DNA from: Micrasema longulum
Lineage: Eukaryota > Arthropoda > Insecta > Trichoptera > Brachycentridae
Reading direction: 5' to 3'
Assembly (NCBI GenBank): GCA_022494885.1
Contig: JAGVSM010000841.1
Coordinates: forward strand, 62,001-126,000
Length of the DNA stretch: 64,000 bases
In this document: positions 35,900-48,835 of the stretch, one piece after another
How positions within the stretch are numbered: the stretch's first letter is position 1
Layout: each line of letters starts with the position of its first letter
Notes under the pieces: generated by a model
Seen by the model: only the letters and a program-made list of their open reading frames with translations
The model's database searches: none
Told to the model about the DNA's origin: nothing
Made by a program: the position numbers and the translations under genes

Positions 35900-37470
35900 A
35901 TTTTTTAAAAATTATTATTACGAAAAGAAAAACACATTTGAGAGATAGGTGCATCACATTTTTCATATGATATATGGCAAGTATAAAAATGAATGAAAAA
36001 AACCAACCGAGCTAGTTTGTGCATCCTCCCAGCTGAATATGGAAGGATGAGTAAATATTATCAGAAGTGCACCTGTTCTGTTCTCTGTATCATTTAGGTA
36101 AAAAAATATTCAGGTTTAACAAGTATTTCCTAACCCCCAGTCAGAACTACACAAACCTCGTATCTTATCAGTAAAACTTGTGTTGATGCCTGCTAAAGCT
36201 CAAAGTAATAACGCTCTACCGCTTATAGAGCCACACAAAACACAAGAAAACTTACGTAAATCAAAAATTACAGATAAAAATATGCAAATATAATTAAAGT
36301 ATGGGTATAGTACCTAAATAATAAATTACGAATCTTTGATGCAAAAATAGTAAATTGGACATACGATACTGTAACAACTCAAGTTGGAGCATGCGCATGG
36401 GTGAATGAAAGCTGTTGCAACATTCCTCGAATAACTACTGATCATCATTTTTATTTGTAAACACAACAAAGCTGCTTTAATTACGTGAATGGGCTTCTCA
36501 AGTACATTTAGCAAACAACCTTTACGATTTTCATAAAAAGCTTTTATTTCAGAATACATCATAATATGTTTTTGCCATTGAACAATTTTGCATTGAATTA
36601 TATTTACTATTGTACAAATATTCTCAGTTCTTGTTATTGTTTTAATAAGTTAAAGTTAAAAACGTTAATTCAATGTAAATTCAGTATGGAAATTTAAAAA
36701 ATCGGAATTGAAATGTGTTCCAGAAAAATGTTGACATAAAATGTGAAATAATTAAATCTTCTTAGTTTTTAAGACTTACATAAAGCTTAATAAATTATAT
36801 AATATTTAGGATGGTATTATAATTGCTAATAATATCAGAAACTGTACATTTTTAAGATTACCTATAGGTATATTAAATAACTCCTTACATATTTAGACCG
36901 AATTCGCGTTGCCCATGGGTATGTTTGAAAGGGCATAATGTAATAAAATTTAACAAGCAATGCTTTATTGTATGGAATATATGAATTATACTAGAGATAA
37001 AAAATAAATTGACCAATGAAGGAGAAAAACAGAGTTTCAAAATGAAATGTTCAAAGAAATAAAAGAAATTGAAAACATTGAAATTTCATTTTATTTTATA
37101 TACGGTTTAAGCCAATTACGATAGTTATATGAAGAAACATTTGTACAAAAAACTAATTTAAAAAACATAAATCTATGTAGTTAAGACAAACAATGGCCTT
37201 GTTGAAATAATGGTATAAAATATATTCAAGAACACGGTCAACATATAAAACTTCGAGCTAACCCATACCAATCCATCTTTATCTCATACTGTGTTGTTAG
37301 TGGCAAAGAGATCTGCGAAAAGCCGAGAGATCAATCCCAAAGAATTTTAAATTGTGAGACGAATTGACTTATCTACACATTCATTTAAAAAAATATGTTC
37401 TCGAAAAACTGTGATATGAAATGTAAAGGTAAAGAATCTTTTCGAAAAAAAATCTTCTTAACCTAAAATT
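35900..37470. other. AT-rich non-coding DNA
   Basis: Nothing recognised. Confidence 0.55.
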
Positions 37471-37480
37471 TAAATGTAAC

Positions 37481-37801
37481 CTGGGCAGAACCCTTCAGCC
37501 TCATGATGAGCTCCTAGAAAATTTTGGTATGGACGCGTTGGAAGTTAGGCGACAGATTGCAGAATTGACACACCTCTAAAGTATAATTAATAGTATTGAC
37601 TCTACATTTTGTTTAGAAAATGTTCCCAGTCGGCAATTAAGATCGTGCAGTATATTTTATCTTCCAATTTTCAATAATAATATGGCGCACTTTAATGCAT
37701 TATCACGTAAGTTAAAACGAAACAGTTTTGTAGGAAGAAATGTTGATATCGATATATTTAACGATACATTAAATAATTATAGAACTGCACTGAATTTATA
37801 A
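37481..37801 (+). pseudogene. LINE reverse transcriptase C-terminal fragment
   Basis: Reads LGRTLQPHDELLENFGMDAL, EVRRQIAELTHL, stop, SIINSIDSTFCLENVPSRQL, RSCSIFYLPIFNNNMAHFNA, then DIDIFNDTLNNYRTALNL and a stop. The SLExRR ... YKIINxxID ... FxxPxxxxN ... DIF pattern is the usual tail of Jockey/CR1-group LINEs. One internal TAA. No RT catalytic motifs, so it is 5'-truncated and dead. Confidence 0.7.
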
Positions 37802-37804
37802 CAT

Positions 37805-40800
37805 CACATGGACCCTTATGTTAGTTAGGTAAAATCGAATAACCTGTTAGTATAATTTATTGTAACAAGTAGATAACTTCACAATATTAATAAAATTTAA
37901 TTAGACCTGTCCATTTAAAAAAATAATTATAAACTTCGTTTTACTTTTTGTATATATTGCGTTCATAAATAATTGATGAACAATATCTAAACGAAAGAAA
38001 TTGTCCTTGTATTAATGTCGTTCATTGATACAAGGATTATTAAGGATTATTCATTGAACCATAATAAATTAAATAAAATAATGTTAATAAAAGTTAAAGG
38101 CATACATAAATAAAAAGAGTGAAGTCATAAGAATTATGTTGCAATGGATGTGATTTTCATAAAAATGATATCCGAAATTGGATGCAACAAGAATGAACCA
38201 ACATTTTTCGTTAGCGGAGGGTTCTGGCGAAGACGAAGTCATGTATCAAGGGAGAAGTAATGAGCAGAAGCAAGAGTAACTGGTAACTGGTAACTGGTAA
38301 CATGTATGTATCTGCATTATTCATGCAGCCTCGCGGAACACCTGGCCTGTAGGAAGCACCAGGAATGACGATTGATACTTCACGACCACTTTTTGCCGGA
38401 GGCAGGATGAAGATCCATCGCCCGCAGAACCGGTTGAACAAATCACTTTTAGTCCCTGCGCCTTCGCACTGCGCACTGCGCACTGCGCACTGCACACTAA
38501 CGCTGACGGCTGCAAATTCTATCCGAGTAGTATGCAGCATGACTTTAGCCCTACGTCGGCCATATTACCACGCACATTTGCACAATTTTATAAAACTAAA
38601 GAATGCACTAGATGCGTTTTTTACATAGGTACCCATTTGAATCGAGTATTTTATCCCCTAAAACGTAAAGCCTATTACTTCTAGTGAAATCAAATAAGCA
38701 AATAGTTATATTTTGTTATTCTTCTAAAATTTTATTTCTTACATCTGCCAATGCAAGCACTCAAGCATCACTGGACCAGTTGAAGAGTAATTTTTCCGTC
38801 CGCAATCAAAATTTATAAATTATTATATAGAAATGTGATAGTATTCACAATTTATTATAAGCTGCACAACCAGCGAGAAAATTTGTTCATTTACTGTAAC
38901 GAAGTCTCATAGATCTTTAAAATTTCATTTTTTTCTCAAAATGTGTCCAAAAATCCTTATTTCGATAAGCATTTGGATAATTGCTGTTTTCCAAAGTGTA
39001 TTAAATTCATTTGATAGCATTACTCGAGTCTAAAATCACTTCGACGTGTTGGAAAAAAAACATCACTTGATCTGATTTAAACGGACAAAACACGAATAAC
39101 GTTTTTTTTTCTTAACGATCGTTTTCGACTAAGGTCATTTTAAAAATTAAATTTTTGAATAATTCATGTCAACTATATCAGGAATTGAACCTGATACCTC
39201 TGGCATGGGAGATAAACGTGCAAACCGAGGCGGACGTATAGGCATTTAATATTAATAAATAATGAATTCGGATACGTTCATAAAAAATTTACTCGTATCG
39301 AGCAAAATTTACAAATAAACATGTTTTTCTATCGGAAAAAAAATACCAAACAATCTTCTAGTCTAGACGTGAGTATTGTATAGGTGTATGAGTACTGAAA
39401 CCCTCTCGTGAATGTGGACTTTGGAACAATCTATACGTACCTTAAACAATCAGCATTCCGTCAGCAGCTTCAGCATTGCTAACTCGAATGATGAGACAAT
39501 TCGGATGCATCATCAGGTCGGCGGCGGCACTTGGCACTTCCAATATGCTAATACTGCACCACTCCTAGAAATCCATTATGCCGGTACAATGTACAACAGT
39601 ATATCATAATGCCTCTTATATTGTCTGAAAGGAAAAAAACTTTTCTATAACATTGCGTATTCCAGTGAACAATTTAATTCTATTATTTTTAATAAGAAAA
39701 GAGTTTTATATGGAAAATCTTTTTACGTAAAAATACTATTTTTATGGGTTTTAAAAGTAGACTTTTGTTTTATTTGTTTAAAACCAGTTTTACCCGCAGC
39801 TTTACACGTGTGGTATTAGGGAGAAATAATTTATGTTATAAATTAGTTGTAGCGATTATCAATATGAGTTTTTATATATCAACAAAAATTTTCCCGATGG
39901 AACGCTATATTTTATCAGGATTAAAAGTATCTTGGTCTTCCAAATATCACCATGAAAAAATAGGATTATTAGTTAGTCTATTGTGACGTAGCATCGTTAT
40001 TCTGTTCACAAACCCTAAATCCTGCTCCAAAACCAAAACGAAAAGCAAACATAACCATAGACATTTTTTTTTCATTCATTATGGCTTTTACCATTCTTGG
40101 TAATACTAGCCAGAAACAAACAGTGTTACGAATATTAAATGGGAGCAAAACAATATTACAGACAAGACAGAAAAAACTGATTAGCCTTAAACAGTTTTAA
40201 AATTGGCACATGGAACATAATAGATCTTAAAATTAAAATTATAACAATTGGAAATAAAACATAAATCGCAATAATAATATGCGTTATTAAAAAAAACACC
40301 CAAAACTTTGATAATACATATTTTACAACAAAAATATATAATGAAAACATATTTGACATAGGTTTACTATTCTAGAGATAGTAAACCATAAATAAAGCAA
40401 CTCTAAAGTTTGTTTTTGAATGTTTTACAAACATTATTTGTTTTTTGTGGACCTCAATCAGATTCTTTCCTTTAATTCCTTTTAATTTCTACCCATTTAT
40501 TTCTTTTTATTGGATTTTTGGTAACACGACAATAATATTAATTTCAATACATTAAAAAAAATTGTATTCCTACAAAGTACACCCATTTGTTGGTGAGACG
40601 ACCGGAGTTTGACGTTTGCAAAAATAATGCTATGTTTGAAAAAATATTTATTTTACGTTTTGGAATTCAACCATTAACAAGTACCTACTTAAATTTAATA
40701 TTTAAATATTAACTAATTTTAGTTTTGGAATTTAATCACAAACAAGTACCTAGGTACCTTCTTATCAATAAAAAGTATTTTCCCAAGGCAAGCCAACGTT

Positions 40801-40820
40801 CGGACTGGACAACATCTGTC
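37805..40820. other. Non-coding DNA with a less AT-rich island and an old SINE head
   Basis: 38200-38560 is an island of higher GC with two micro-tandems: (TAACTGG)n at 38277-38301 and (GCACTGC)n at 38466-38495. 39172-39240 is an inverted SINE head (complement gaggtatcaggttcaattcc, an A box and a B box). 39380-39610 is also less AT-rich but unrecognised. No gene found. Confidence 0.5.
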
Positions 40821-40833
40821 GGGTCAGCTAGTT
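40821..40833. repeat. Target-site duplication of the LINE, left copy
   Basis: gggtcagctagtt next to the T run; identical to 46633-46645. Confidence 0.9.
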
Positions 40834-41116
40834 TTTTTTTTTTTTCCTATATTAGGGCCTACTACCAAAACTTGATAACATCGGCCAAAACAAATTACAT
40901 TTATAAACATAAGAAAATCATAAACAGAAAGGAATAAAAATATACAATATACAAACAAAAGACAACAAAAATATAAGTACAAGAATAACATCAAAATATC
41001 AATTGTAATAATAAACACATATCCAAGCCAACATAAATTGAAATAGGCACTAACAGAAAAACCCACCAAAACCTGATTGTGCCTATAAAACCGAAAGGAG
41101 AAACTTACAGTAAATT

Positions 41117-41278
41117 AGAAGGAAGATAGAACTTAATAACTAGAAAAATTACAACAAAATAATCAAAATAATAACAAACATAATCTTATATTAAAATAGA
41201 AGGAAGATAGAACTTAATAACTAGAAAAATTACAACAAAATAATCAAAATAATAACAAACATAATCTTATATTAATGA
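41117..41278 (-). repeat. 81-bp tandem duplication in the LINE 3' UTR
   Basis: agaaggaagatagaacttaa at 41117 recurs at 41198 with the same following sequence (taactagaaaaattacaaca ... cataatcttatatta): two nearly identical 81-bp units. Confidence 0.85.
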
Positions 41279-41431
41279 TAAATTATAACTATTAAAATTA
41301 AAATTTAAACACCGGAAGTAATATTGACGTTAAAATATTTTACATAAACCTAAAATGTAAGATAAATTTACTGTAAAAAAAATAAAGAATTAATTTAAAC
41401 ATAATTATTCCAATGACACAATTATTACAAA

Positions 41432-44400
41432 TCATAATAGGGAACAGTTTGTACAAGAAAAAAATTGAGATAAATGAATTGGAAAGATTATAAAAAACAT
41501 AAGTAAAATATCAAACAATTTTTTCCTCCCAGTCATTAAAGGACATGTAAAAAAAATGTGATTAAGATCTCCGATGCCTTCACATTCACAGGCATTGGAG
41601 TCTAAAATTTTAATTTTAAAAAGATGGGACGGAGTGCAACAGTGGCCAGGTCTGATACGGCAAAAAGTTACAATCCTAGACCTATTGGGTTTACACGCGC
41701 TATTGTTCCAAGGTTTGGAGGGAATATCAGGCTGGATATTACTATAAATAATTTCCTTTGATAATTTAGAAAAATTCCACTCCACTTTCCAAGAATCGAA
41801 ATTAACTACTCTAATCAAATTAGAAATATCTGAGAAATCCACCCGGTCGTATTTTAAATTACCAACTTCAGATCTCCACATTGCAAGAGAATCCGCTTTT
41901 TCATTGCCTGATATTGCAATGTGGCTTGGAATCCAGGCGAAAGCAATATTTTTGGCGCATTGATATAATTTAAAAAGAGAGGCAAAAATATTACAAATCA
42001 TAATTGAAAAGTTAGAACTGAATGAGGATGACTGGAGTAATTTTAAGCAGCTGAGTGAATCAGTAAAAATAACTGACTGCAAATAGTTTTTTTTTTCAAT
42101 ATGGATTAAAGATTCCAGAATTGCTATGCATTCAGCATTAAAATTAGAGAGCAAAGAAGGGAGTTTAAAAATACCAAATAAATTGTCTTGTTCACAAAGA
42201 AAGGAAGCGCCAACGCCATTATTTGATTTCGAACCATCGGTAAATACATACTTGTGATCGGGCCACTTACTGTTAATAATACCTGAAAATTCAATATTAA
42301 TAGAAGAAATCGATTTTGGAGTGGTTTGAAATTTTGAAAAGCCAAGATCGAGATGAATTTCAACGTTTGAGAAAAAAACTGAAATATGGAGAAGAATAAA
42401 GTGGTAAAGAATGATATCGAAAAATCTTAGTAGTAAAATAGGAAAACCGCTCGTGACTAATCGAAAGAGCAGGGTGATTTTTGTTACACCAAAGAGGAGA
42501 ATTATTGCAAATGGAATGAAGATATTGGACTTTAGACAGAACAGGATGATTTTTAAAACGGATGCGTTTGATGAAGAACGAATCCGCTTGTTGTTGTCTT
42601 CTAATGTGAAGGGGGGGGGGGGGTTAACATTTCCAACCTGTAAGATATTAGTTGGAGTAGATTTCATGCAGCCAGAAATAAGACGAAGTGATTTTAATTG
42701 AATCTTATCGAGTTTAGAAGACAGATGTTTTGTTAGTGGTTCGAGCAAGAATGATGCATAATCCAAATGGGATCTAATAAGAGCGTTGTAAAGGAGTTTA
42801 AGGGTCTTTGGGTGAGATCCCCACGAAACGCCAGCTGTAGACATTAAAATATTGAAACTTTTATTACATTTCGAAATAATATGCTGAATGTGAGTATGCC
42901 AAGCTAATTAAGAATCAAAATGAATACCCAAAAAATTAATTTCGTTGGTAAATTCAATGCAAAAGTTTTTAATCGAAAGATTGAGAGGGAGTGATAAATT
43001 TCTTTTTCTCGTGAAGACCATAAATTTACATTTATCAGGGGCCAAAATGAGTTCGTTTTTAGTAATCCAGGAATCAAAAAGAACAAGTGAAAATTTCATT
43101 TGGTTCAACAGAAAAGGAAGTTCTTTACCAGAAATATAAATATTGAAATCATCTGCGAATTATAAAAAATTACAAGAATGATTAAGACAGTGAAAAAGAT
43201 CATGAGTATAAATATTAAAAAGAAGAGGATTAAGGGGACTACCTTGAGGAAGCCTTTTCCAAATGGATCTAGATCCCACTGCGTGGCCGTTGACCAAAAT
43301 ATCAACAGTTCTACTAAAAAAAAGATTATTTGCAAAATTTACAATTTTCGAGGGGACATTCAGAGAAGAGAGTTTTTTAATGAGAAGCGGAATTTTGACG
43401 TTATCATAATTTCCTTTGATGTACCGAAAAGAAGCTATTAGAATATTTTTTTTACTTAAAGCAATTTGGATGTCTGTAACAAAAACAGAAAGGTTGTCTC
43501 GCGTTTCCTTACCTCTCCTGAATCCAAATTGAAAATTTGGAAGAATCTTTTTGCTTTCAACAAACTAATCAATCCGATTTTTAACTAGATGTTCAAGAAT
43601 TTTTTGAAAACAGGAAGATAATGCAATAGGTCTATATGAGGAGCCAATATGAGGATTTTTACCAACTTTCAAAATGGGAATAAGATACTGCACTTTCCAG
43701 GAGTCTGGAATACAACCTGAATCAAAAATTTGATTAAAAATATTTAAAAGAAAACTTCGAAATACAGTATTTGAACATTTTATAAGGGAATAAAAAATGT
43801 CATCAGGACCGGGAGCAGAGTTATTTAAATTTAGGAAAACCTTTTCCAGTTCAGCGGAAGAAAAGGGAGCGTTAAGCGGAGCATAGGAATAAGGAACGGG
43901 AGAACAAATAATTTCTTCACTATTGGGACAGTAAGAAGGAGCAGATTTATTAAGGAAGTCGTCCAACCAAAGTGTTACCGGCACACGCTCAATTGGAGGA
44001 TTAAAAGAACGTCTAAATTTTCGTATCATGGTTCATACAGATTTTAAAGCGCTCGAAGGGGAAAGTCGTTCGCAAAATTGAGACCATCCATATCTTTTTT
44101 TACTCCTTAACAACCGTCTGGTCTGAGTCTGAACCTGTTTTAGTTTTTTAAAGTTTTCCAAAGTCATATGTTGACAATAAGATTTGCAAGCTAATTTTCT
44201 TTTCAAAGTTGCTTCAGTACATTCAAAGTCCCACCACGGAGGGGACGAAAGGTGACTGTTAATATTTTTAGAAAAAGGAATAAATTTTTTAGCTGTAACA
44301 TGGAAAATTTTAAGCATGTTTACCCAAGAAATTTTATAATTTCCAGGGATAACCTGAGGAAATTTGGAAGCTTCCAATTCAAGAAGCGTTTTAAATGCTA

Positions 44401-45108
44401 TTGGGTTAGCTTTCGGTGAATTAAATTTGTATTTTGGTCTTGAATTATTGGCAAATGCTGCAAAAACGTCTGATGAAGATATTAATATCGGAAGATGGTC
44501 ACTGCCATGTGAATCCGATAAAACCTCCCATGAAAAAGAAGATGCCAAACCAATTGAACAGAAAGAGAGATCCAAAGCATTACGGGATTGTTTTGTGGGG
44601 GGAATGCGCGTCGGAGAGCCATCGTTCAAAACACATAAATAAGATTCATCTATAAATTCGTTAATCAATCTACCGGATTTATCGTCTTTAACGCAGCCCC
44701 ACAGAGTGAAGTGGGCGTTGAAATCACCCATGAATAAAATAGGTTTAGGAAGGGAAGAATAAAAGTTTGACCACCATTGAATATTAAATAGAGAATTTGG
44801 GGAGGTATAGGATGAATTAAAGGTAATATTGTTAATCCTAACTGCGCATACTTGCGTGAGATTATCAGGAGGGGTGACCGGTATGCGCTGGAAAAAGATG
44901 GAATTTTTCACAAAGATGGCACAGCCACCGCCCCCATCAGAGCGGTCGCATCTAACACACAGTACCCACCCAATCTGAAAACCAAATCGGATTTGAACCA
45001 TGTCTCAGAAATGGCAGCAACTGAAATTGAAAATGAAGTTAATAAATGAAAATGATTCATATTATTGGATACAGTACTTCTGTTGTTCCGTTGAAGAATT
45101 CTAGCCAT
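41432..45108 (-). pseudogene. LINE ORF2: endonuclease, reverse transcriptase and RNase H, inactivated
   Basis: Endonuclease: ISETWFKSD, GGYCVL, GDFNAHFTLWG, RNALDLSF, SDSHGSDHLP (45108-44400). RT: NSAPGPDDIFYSLIK, SSYRPIALSSCFQKILEHLV, FGFRRGKETRDNLS, motif A SFRYIKGNYDNV, LPQGSPLNPLLFNIYTHDL, and FADD (43148-43159). RNase H: YVFTDGSKSNNGVGASF, ECIAILESL, IFTDSLSCLKLL and AWIPSHIAISGNEKADSLA, so the D-E-D-H-D set is present. Cys/His-rich tail CECEGIGDLNHIFFTC. Lesions: frame change near 44960, a TGA (44033), a TAG (43565), a TAA just before FADD, and the motif A aspartate read as Tyr. A C-run at 42612-42623 lies in the thumb/connection. Confidence 0.92.
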
Positions 45109-45503
45109 TGTTAACAGCTTGAAGTAAAATATTTATTATATCGGCAGCGTTGGACGGTATTTTATTGGACGTAATAATGTTAATTAGGAGGTTAACTAAA
45201 GTTTTGATAAGTTCTTGGGGATTATCAAAGCTTTTATCAGAGGAGAATGCAACACCATTAGAATGGTCAGAATCAGAGTTATTACCGTCAGGGGAGATTA
45301 ATATAGATTTAAGTAAATCTTTATCTTTACTTAAATGGAGATCTTCAGGACTTTTTGGAGTACGGTTGGTTAAAATGGTTTTTTTTACAAGAAGAGGAAG
45401 GTGAATTATTACTACCGAAAATTACATTAGCTGGGCGAGAAAAAGAAGAGGAAGGAAGGGAGGAAGCCTTTTCGGCAAAGGAAGGTTTGGCAGCAGGAAC
45501 AAT

Positions 45504-46400
45504 CTAAGCTTCTTCAAAATACGAAATATTATCCGCAGCCATATGATGTTTGATACTCTTCTGCCGAGAATATTCTGGACATTGAGTATTAATAGCAGTG
45601 TGAGAACCTTGACAGTTAACACACTTTGGAGGTTTGTCGGATAGACAGGATTCACCCAAATGATTCTCGGAACATTTGAAACAACGGGGAAGTGATCTGA
45701 GCCGTTTTGCTGTGACCAAAGCGGCAGCACTGGAGACATAGAATGGTGGGGAAGATATATTTTTCTACAGGAATGGAGTTGTAGTGGATATAAACTTGAG
45801 GGGGTAAAGACTGACCTTCAAAATATACAATAACTGACTGAGACGGTTTCCAAATTACAGATCCAGATTTTGTATCTTTATAATTTAGTCGCCGGACTTT
45901 AAAAAGTTTTCCGTATCTTTCCAGAACCCGACATTCAGAGATAATATCATCATCGACATTTCAGTCGGAACTCCTTTAATCAAACCCAAACGAGGGATTT
46001 GGTAGGAGGGAATTGCCGCCTTAAAATTGTTATTTGTAATTGTCACTGAATTTGAAAAATCGTTAGCAGATTTGAAAGCTTTAAATTCAACGGAAATTCG
46101 AAATTCGCCAAGAGATTTTACCCCTCCGGGTAAAATGTTTTTGAAGTTGTGACGGGACAGGAAGTTACCAAAAGAGATGGGATGCATCGGTGAAGACTTT
46201 TGAGCGGTGAAAGCTTTTTGTACATGTACAATAAATGGACCACAGTCAGAAGATTTGTAGCTAGCCTCTGGGACTACGATTTCGGGTTTTTTGAGTGGGA
46301 CATTGTTGTCCACATCACGCCTCTTTCTCACGCCAGCATAATCATGTTCGTCTACTGGTGCGGGAGACGGCTTCGCAGCCGTCTCCGCGGGATCCTCCAT
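45504..46400 (-). pseudogene. LINE ORF1 (gag-like protein with three CCHC zinc knuckles), broken
   Basis: Starts at an ATG at 46400 (MEDPAETAAKPSPAPVDEHD). The frame shifts at about 45950 (then ECRVLERYGKLFKVRRLNYK, SVIWKPSQSVIVYFEGQSLP) and again near 45700. Knuckles: CLQCCRFGHSKTAQ (last Cys lost or displaced by the shift), CFKCSENHLGESC and CVNCQGSHTAINTQC. The end is KHHMAADNISYFEEA. Such proteins bind the element's RNA and form the ribonucleoprotein. Confidence 0.85.
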
Positions 46401-46632
46401 TATGGGCTATCCAAGCCCTAAGTGAGAGGAAAAAACAGTTTTCTAACAATTAAAAGAAAGCACACCCGGCAAATTGATTGAAAAATGAAAAGGGCAAGAA
46501 AATAAAAAGGAAAATTAAGAAAGGGTATCAGAATAAATTAAATATTCTATAAAAATAATTAAAAAATTACAGAAAGCAGAAGAGAATCAGAAAAATAGAC
46601 CTTGTTTCGACGTTTGCTAAGCAGAAAAAAAA

Positions 46633-46645
46633 GGGTCAGCTAGTT
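46633..46645. repeat. Target-site duplication of the LINE, right copy
   Basis: gggtcagctagtt directly after the element's 5' end. The joined target (aacatctgtcgggtcagcta ... ataaaataaagc ... tttcacatttataacattag) looks like an older repeat itself. Confidence 0.9.
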
Positions 46646-46950
46646 AATGATAAAATAAAGCAAGTCAATTATACAAATTAAAAAAAAAATAATTTCAAAT
46701 CGTTTCCATTTGACATTCCACCTTACCGCCTATTAATTTTCAAATAATGATGCCCATTGTTGATACACATTTTTTAAATTATTATTTTTTTAATTCGAGA
46801 GAGAAATTAAGTTTCCTAATTATCTTTTTACCTCTTCGGCTATCCCTTTGCAAAAAAAAAATGTCAATCGGTCTTTCCGTTCAGATGTGAAGGAAACACA
46901 AACGAACAAACAAACAAACACACTTTCACATTTATAACATTAGTATGGAT
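46646..46950. repeat. Older repeat into which the LINE inserted (3' part)
   Basis: cggctatccctttgcaaaaa, cggtctttccgttcagatgt, (caaa)n at 46903-46922, and tttcacatttataacattag with tatggat. This ending is widespread in moth genomes as part of a repeat (recall, not searched here). The left half is at about 40760-40820. Confidence 0.45.
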
Positions 46951-47009
46951 TATACGAAATTTATTCTTGAAGAATTCAAACATAATATTGGAACATCATA
47001 TTTAAAACT

Positions 47010-47330
47010 GTGTCCAGGCGGATGAGGAATACAGTTTTGTTTGTGAAAAAGAACCAGAATCCTGGACGAGTGTTTTCGATTCGATGGCAATAATTATGAA
47101 TACGGAAATCAATTGGAGATAAGTTTGACTCGTTGTGTTGTGGTTGGTGCGTTCGTCTTTTAATATTGAGGTCCCGGGTTCAATTCTTAGCAGAGTGGAC
47201 GTGAAACATTGTTCAAACTGACATATTTCATTGTGCCTGGACTAGCACCTGAAGCGAAAGAACGATCACTTTACCTTCCTCTAAATTCGCTGCATTTGCT
47301 TTACAAATCCAATGCCCGATTATTGAAAAA
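47010..47330 (+). mobile_element. tRNA-derived SINE (family A), long form
   Basis: gtccaggcggatgaggaata, agaaccagaatcctggacga, gattcgatggcaataattat, tgtggttggtgcgttcg (A-box region), ggtcccgggttcaattctta (B box), gcagagtggacgtgaaacat, and the body gcctggactagcacctgaag. The most complete view of the long form. Confidence 0.75.
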
Positions 47331-47334
47331 GTAT

Positions 47335-48580
47335 TAACACATTTACAATTATGCACAAGAAACAGAATAAAAATAAAAATGTATAAAACAATATTGAGGA
47401 GCAATTTTGAATTTACGTATGAAAGTCTTTTACACGTAAAAAATTACAGAATATTCAACTTGGAAAACGTCATATTACACAGTAAAAAATAATTTTGATA
47501 TTGGAAACTTACAAATATTTGTATTGCCGACAACAAAATCTTATTTATAGATGTTAGTTCATATTCTTTTGTTTGTTTTTCTTTTCTTGTTTTTCCTCTT
47601 TTGTCTTTGTATTGTGTCTATCTTTAAAGACTACATTTAAAAAAAATATGTTACTATGTAATTTACGCCTATACAAAAAGGTCTTAAGATACTAAAAATG
47701 AAACCGTGAATAGAAAAAAAAGATATTACCTTAGTTATGGCTTTTTTAAAGAAGGACAATAACAGATAATCGTAACTAAGCAATTCAAATCACCGTTCCT
47801 ACGTTTTAAGAATGCACTCAGTACTATTTTACAGACTATGAAATAAAAACGAAAAAATTCCGTCACGTTTCTCGTTTTTTTTTCGAAATTCAAATAATAT
47901 TATTGTCACATTTAAATAAGTTCTTAGTACCTACCTCCCTAAATTCTTTTACTTTTTAAAAATCAAATGCAGGTACCTATATACATGTAGTAGTTTTAAA
48001 AATAATACGCTTTATTGATCAATTCTATGTTAATTTTTTTGTATTCAAACAGTTCTTTTTTATGATTTTTAATATTTGTTTCATTGAAATAACATGTTTA
48101 GATTATTTCCTTTATTTTAAACATTTTTTGAAATGTATATTTCTTGGTTTATATAAGATACCAGCTGAACCTGGCAATGCTTTGCTATTGCTAGATTTGA
48201 GTAAATACTCATATAAAGATTAAATAAACACACAAGTAAAAGTCAATAGAAAGTTGGATATCAATTATTGTATTTAGTCCAAATTAAATATGCACGTATG
48301 CATTATTATTTTTGAGTTCCCGTATACATAAATTATAGAATTTTGATGAATAGGTATGAAAATATTGTTTTCCTGTCACTGTCTTGCACATGCCTCCCCG
48401 ATACTGCGCGAAAAAGATAACCGCATGTCAGACCTTTTGTTAGAATAGACAAAATATACGTTTCGTTGTCCCGTTTTCCACACCTCAAAACTGAACCGAT
48501 TTTGTTATTTTTTAGACAGAGTAGCCCAGGGCCTCGATAACGATGGGAAGATAAAGTTGTCATACCTTCACCTTGACGGG
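47335..48580. other. AT-rich non-coding DNA
   Basis: Nothing recognised. Confidence 0.55.
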
Positions 48581-48584
48581 ATAG

Positions 48585-48835
48585 TTGAAGATAAATTCTA
48601 TCTAGCGATTACAAAGAAATACTACCGACCCCCCTACTTTCAAGTTTTGGGTAGGTACATATGAAAAAAGGGAAAGCGTTCGTCACGGGACACTAATATA
48701 CGCTTTAAAATGACATAGCATCAGTATGACGTCATGGATAAAGATAAAATTCTCCCGACCGATTTATAAGCTACCGATCCCCCCCCCCCTTCATCAAGTT
48801 TTAATATAAGTACATCGGTTTGTATCGACGGGTCT
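48585..48835. repeat. Imperfect tandem duplication, ~165-bp period
   Basis: gaagataaattctatctagc ... ctaccgacccccctactttc, aagttttgggtaggtaca, is echoed by aaagataaaattctcccgac ... ctaccgatccccccccccct, tcatcaagttttaatataag. Strongly diverged; unit function unknown. Confidence 0.45.

Larger units (their letters stand above)
40834..46632 (-). mobile_element. Near full-length LINE with RNase H (I-superfamily-like), flanked by a 13-bp TSD
   Basis: A 5.8-kb non-LTR retrotransposon read on the - strand. Order from its 5' end: short leader, ORF1 with three CCHC knuckles, ORF2 with apurinic-type endonuclease, reverse transcriptase and RNase H, then a 3' UTR ending in poly(A) (T run at 40832-40845 on +). 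The 13-mer gggtcagctagtt flanks it exactly (40821-40833 and 46633-46645). Gag-like ORF1 plus RNase H fit the I superfamily (I, LOA, Nimb and relatives); the exact clade is not determined. A few stops, frame shifts and a changed RT residue make it inactive, but the perfect TSD says the insertion is not old. Confidence 0.93.

Noticed and set aside
44364..44655. + strand ORFs within the LINE endonuclease
   Set aside because: They are shadows of the conserved - strand ORF2.
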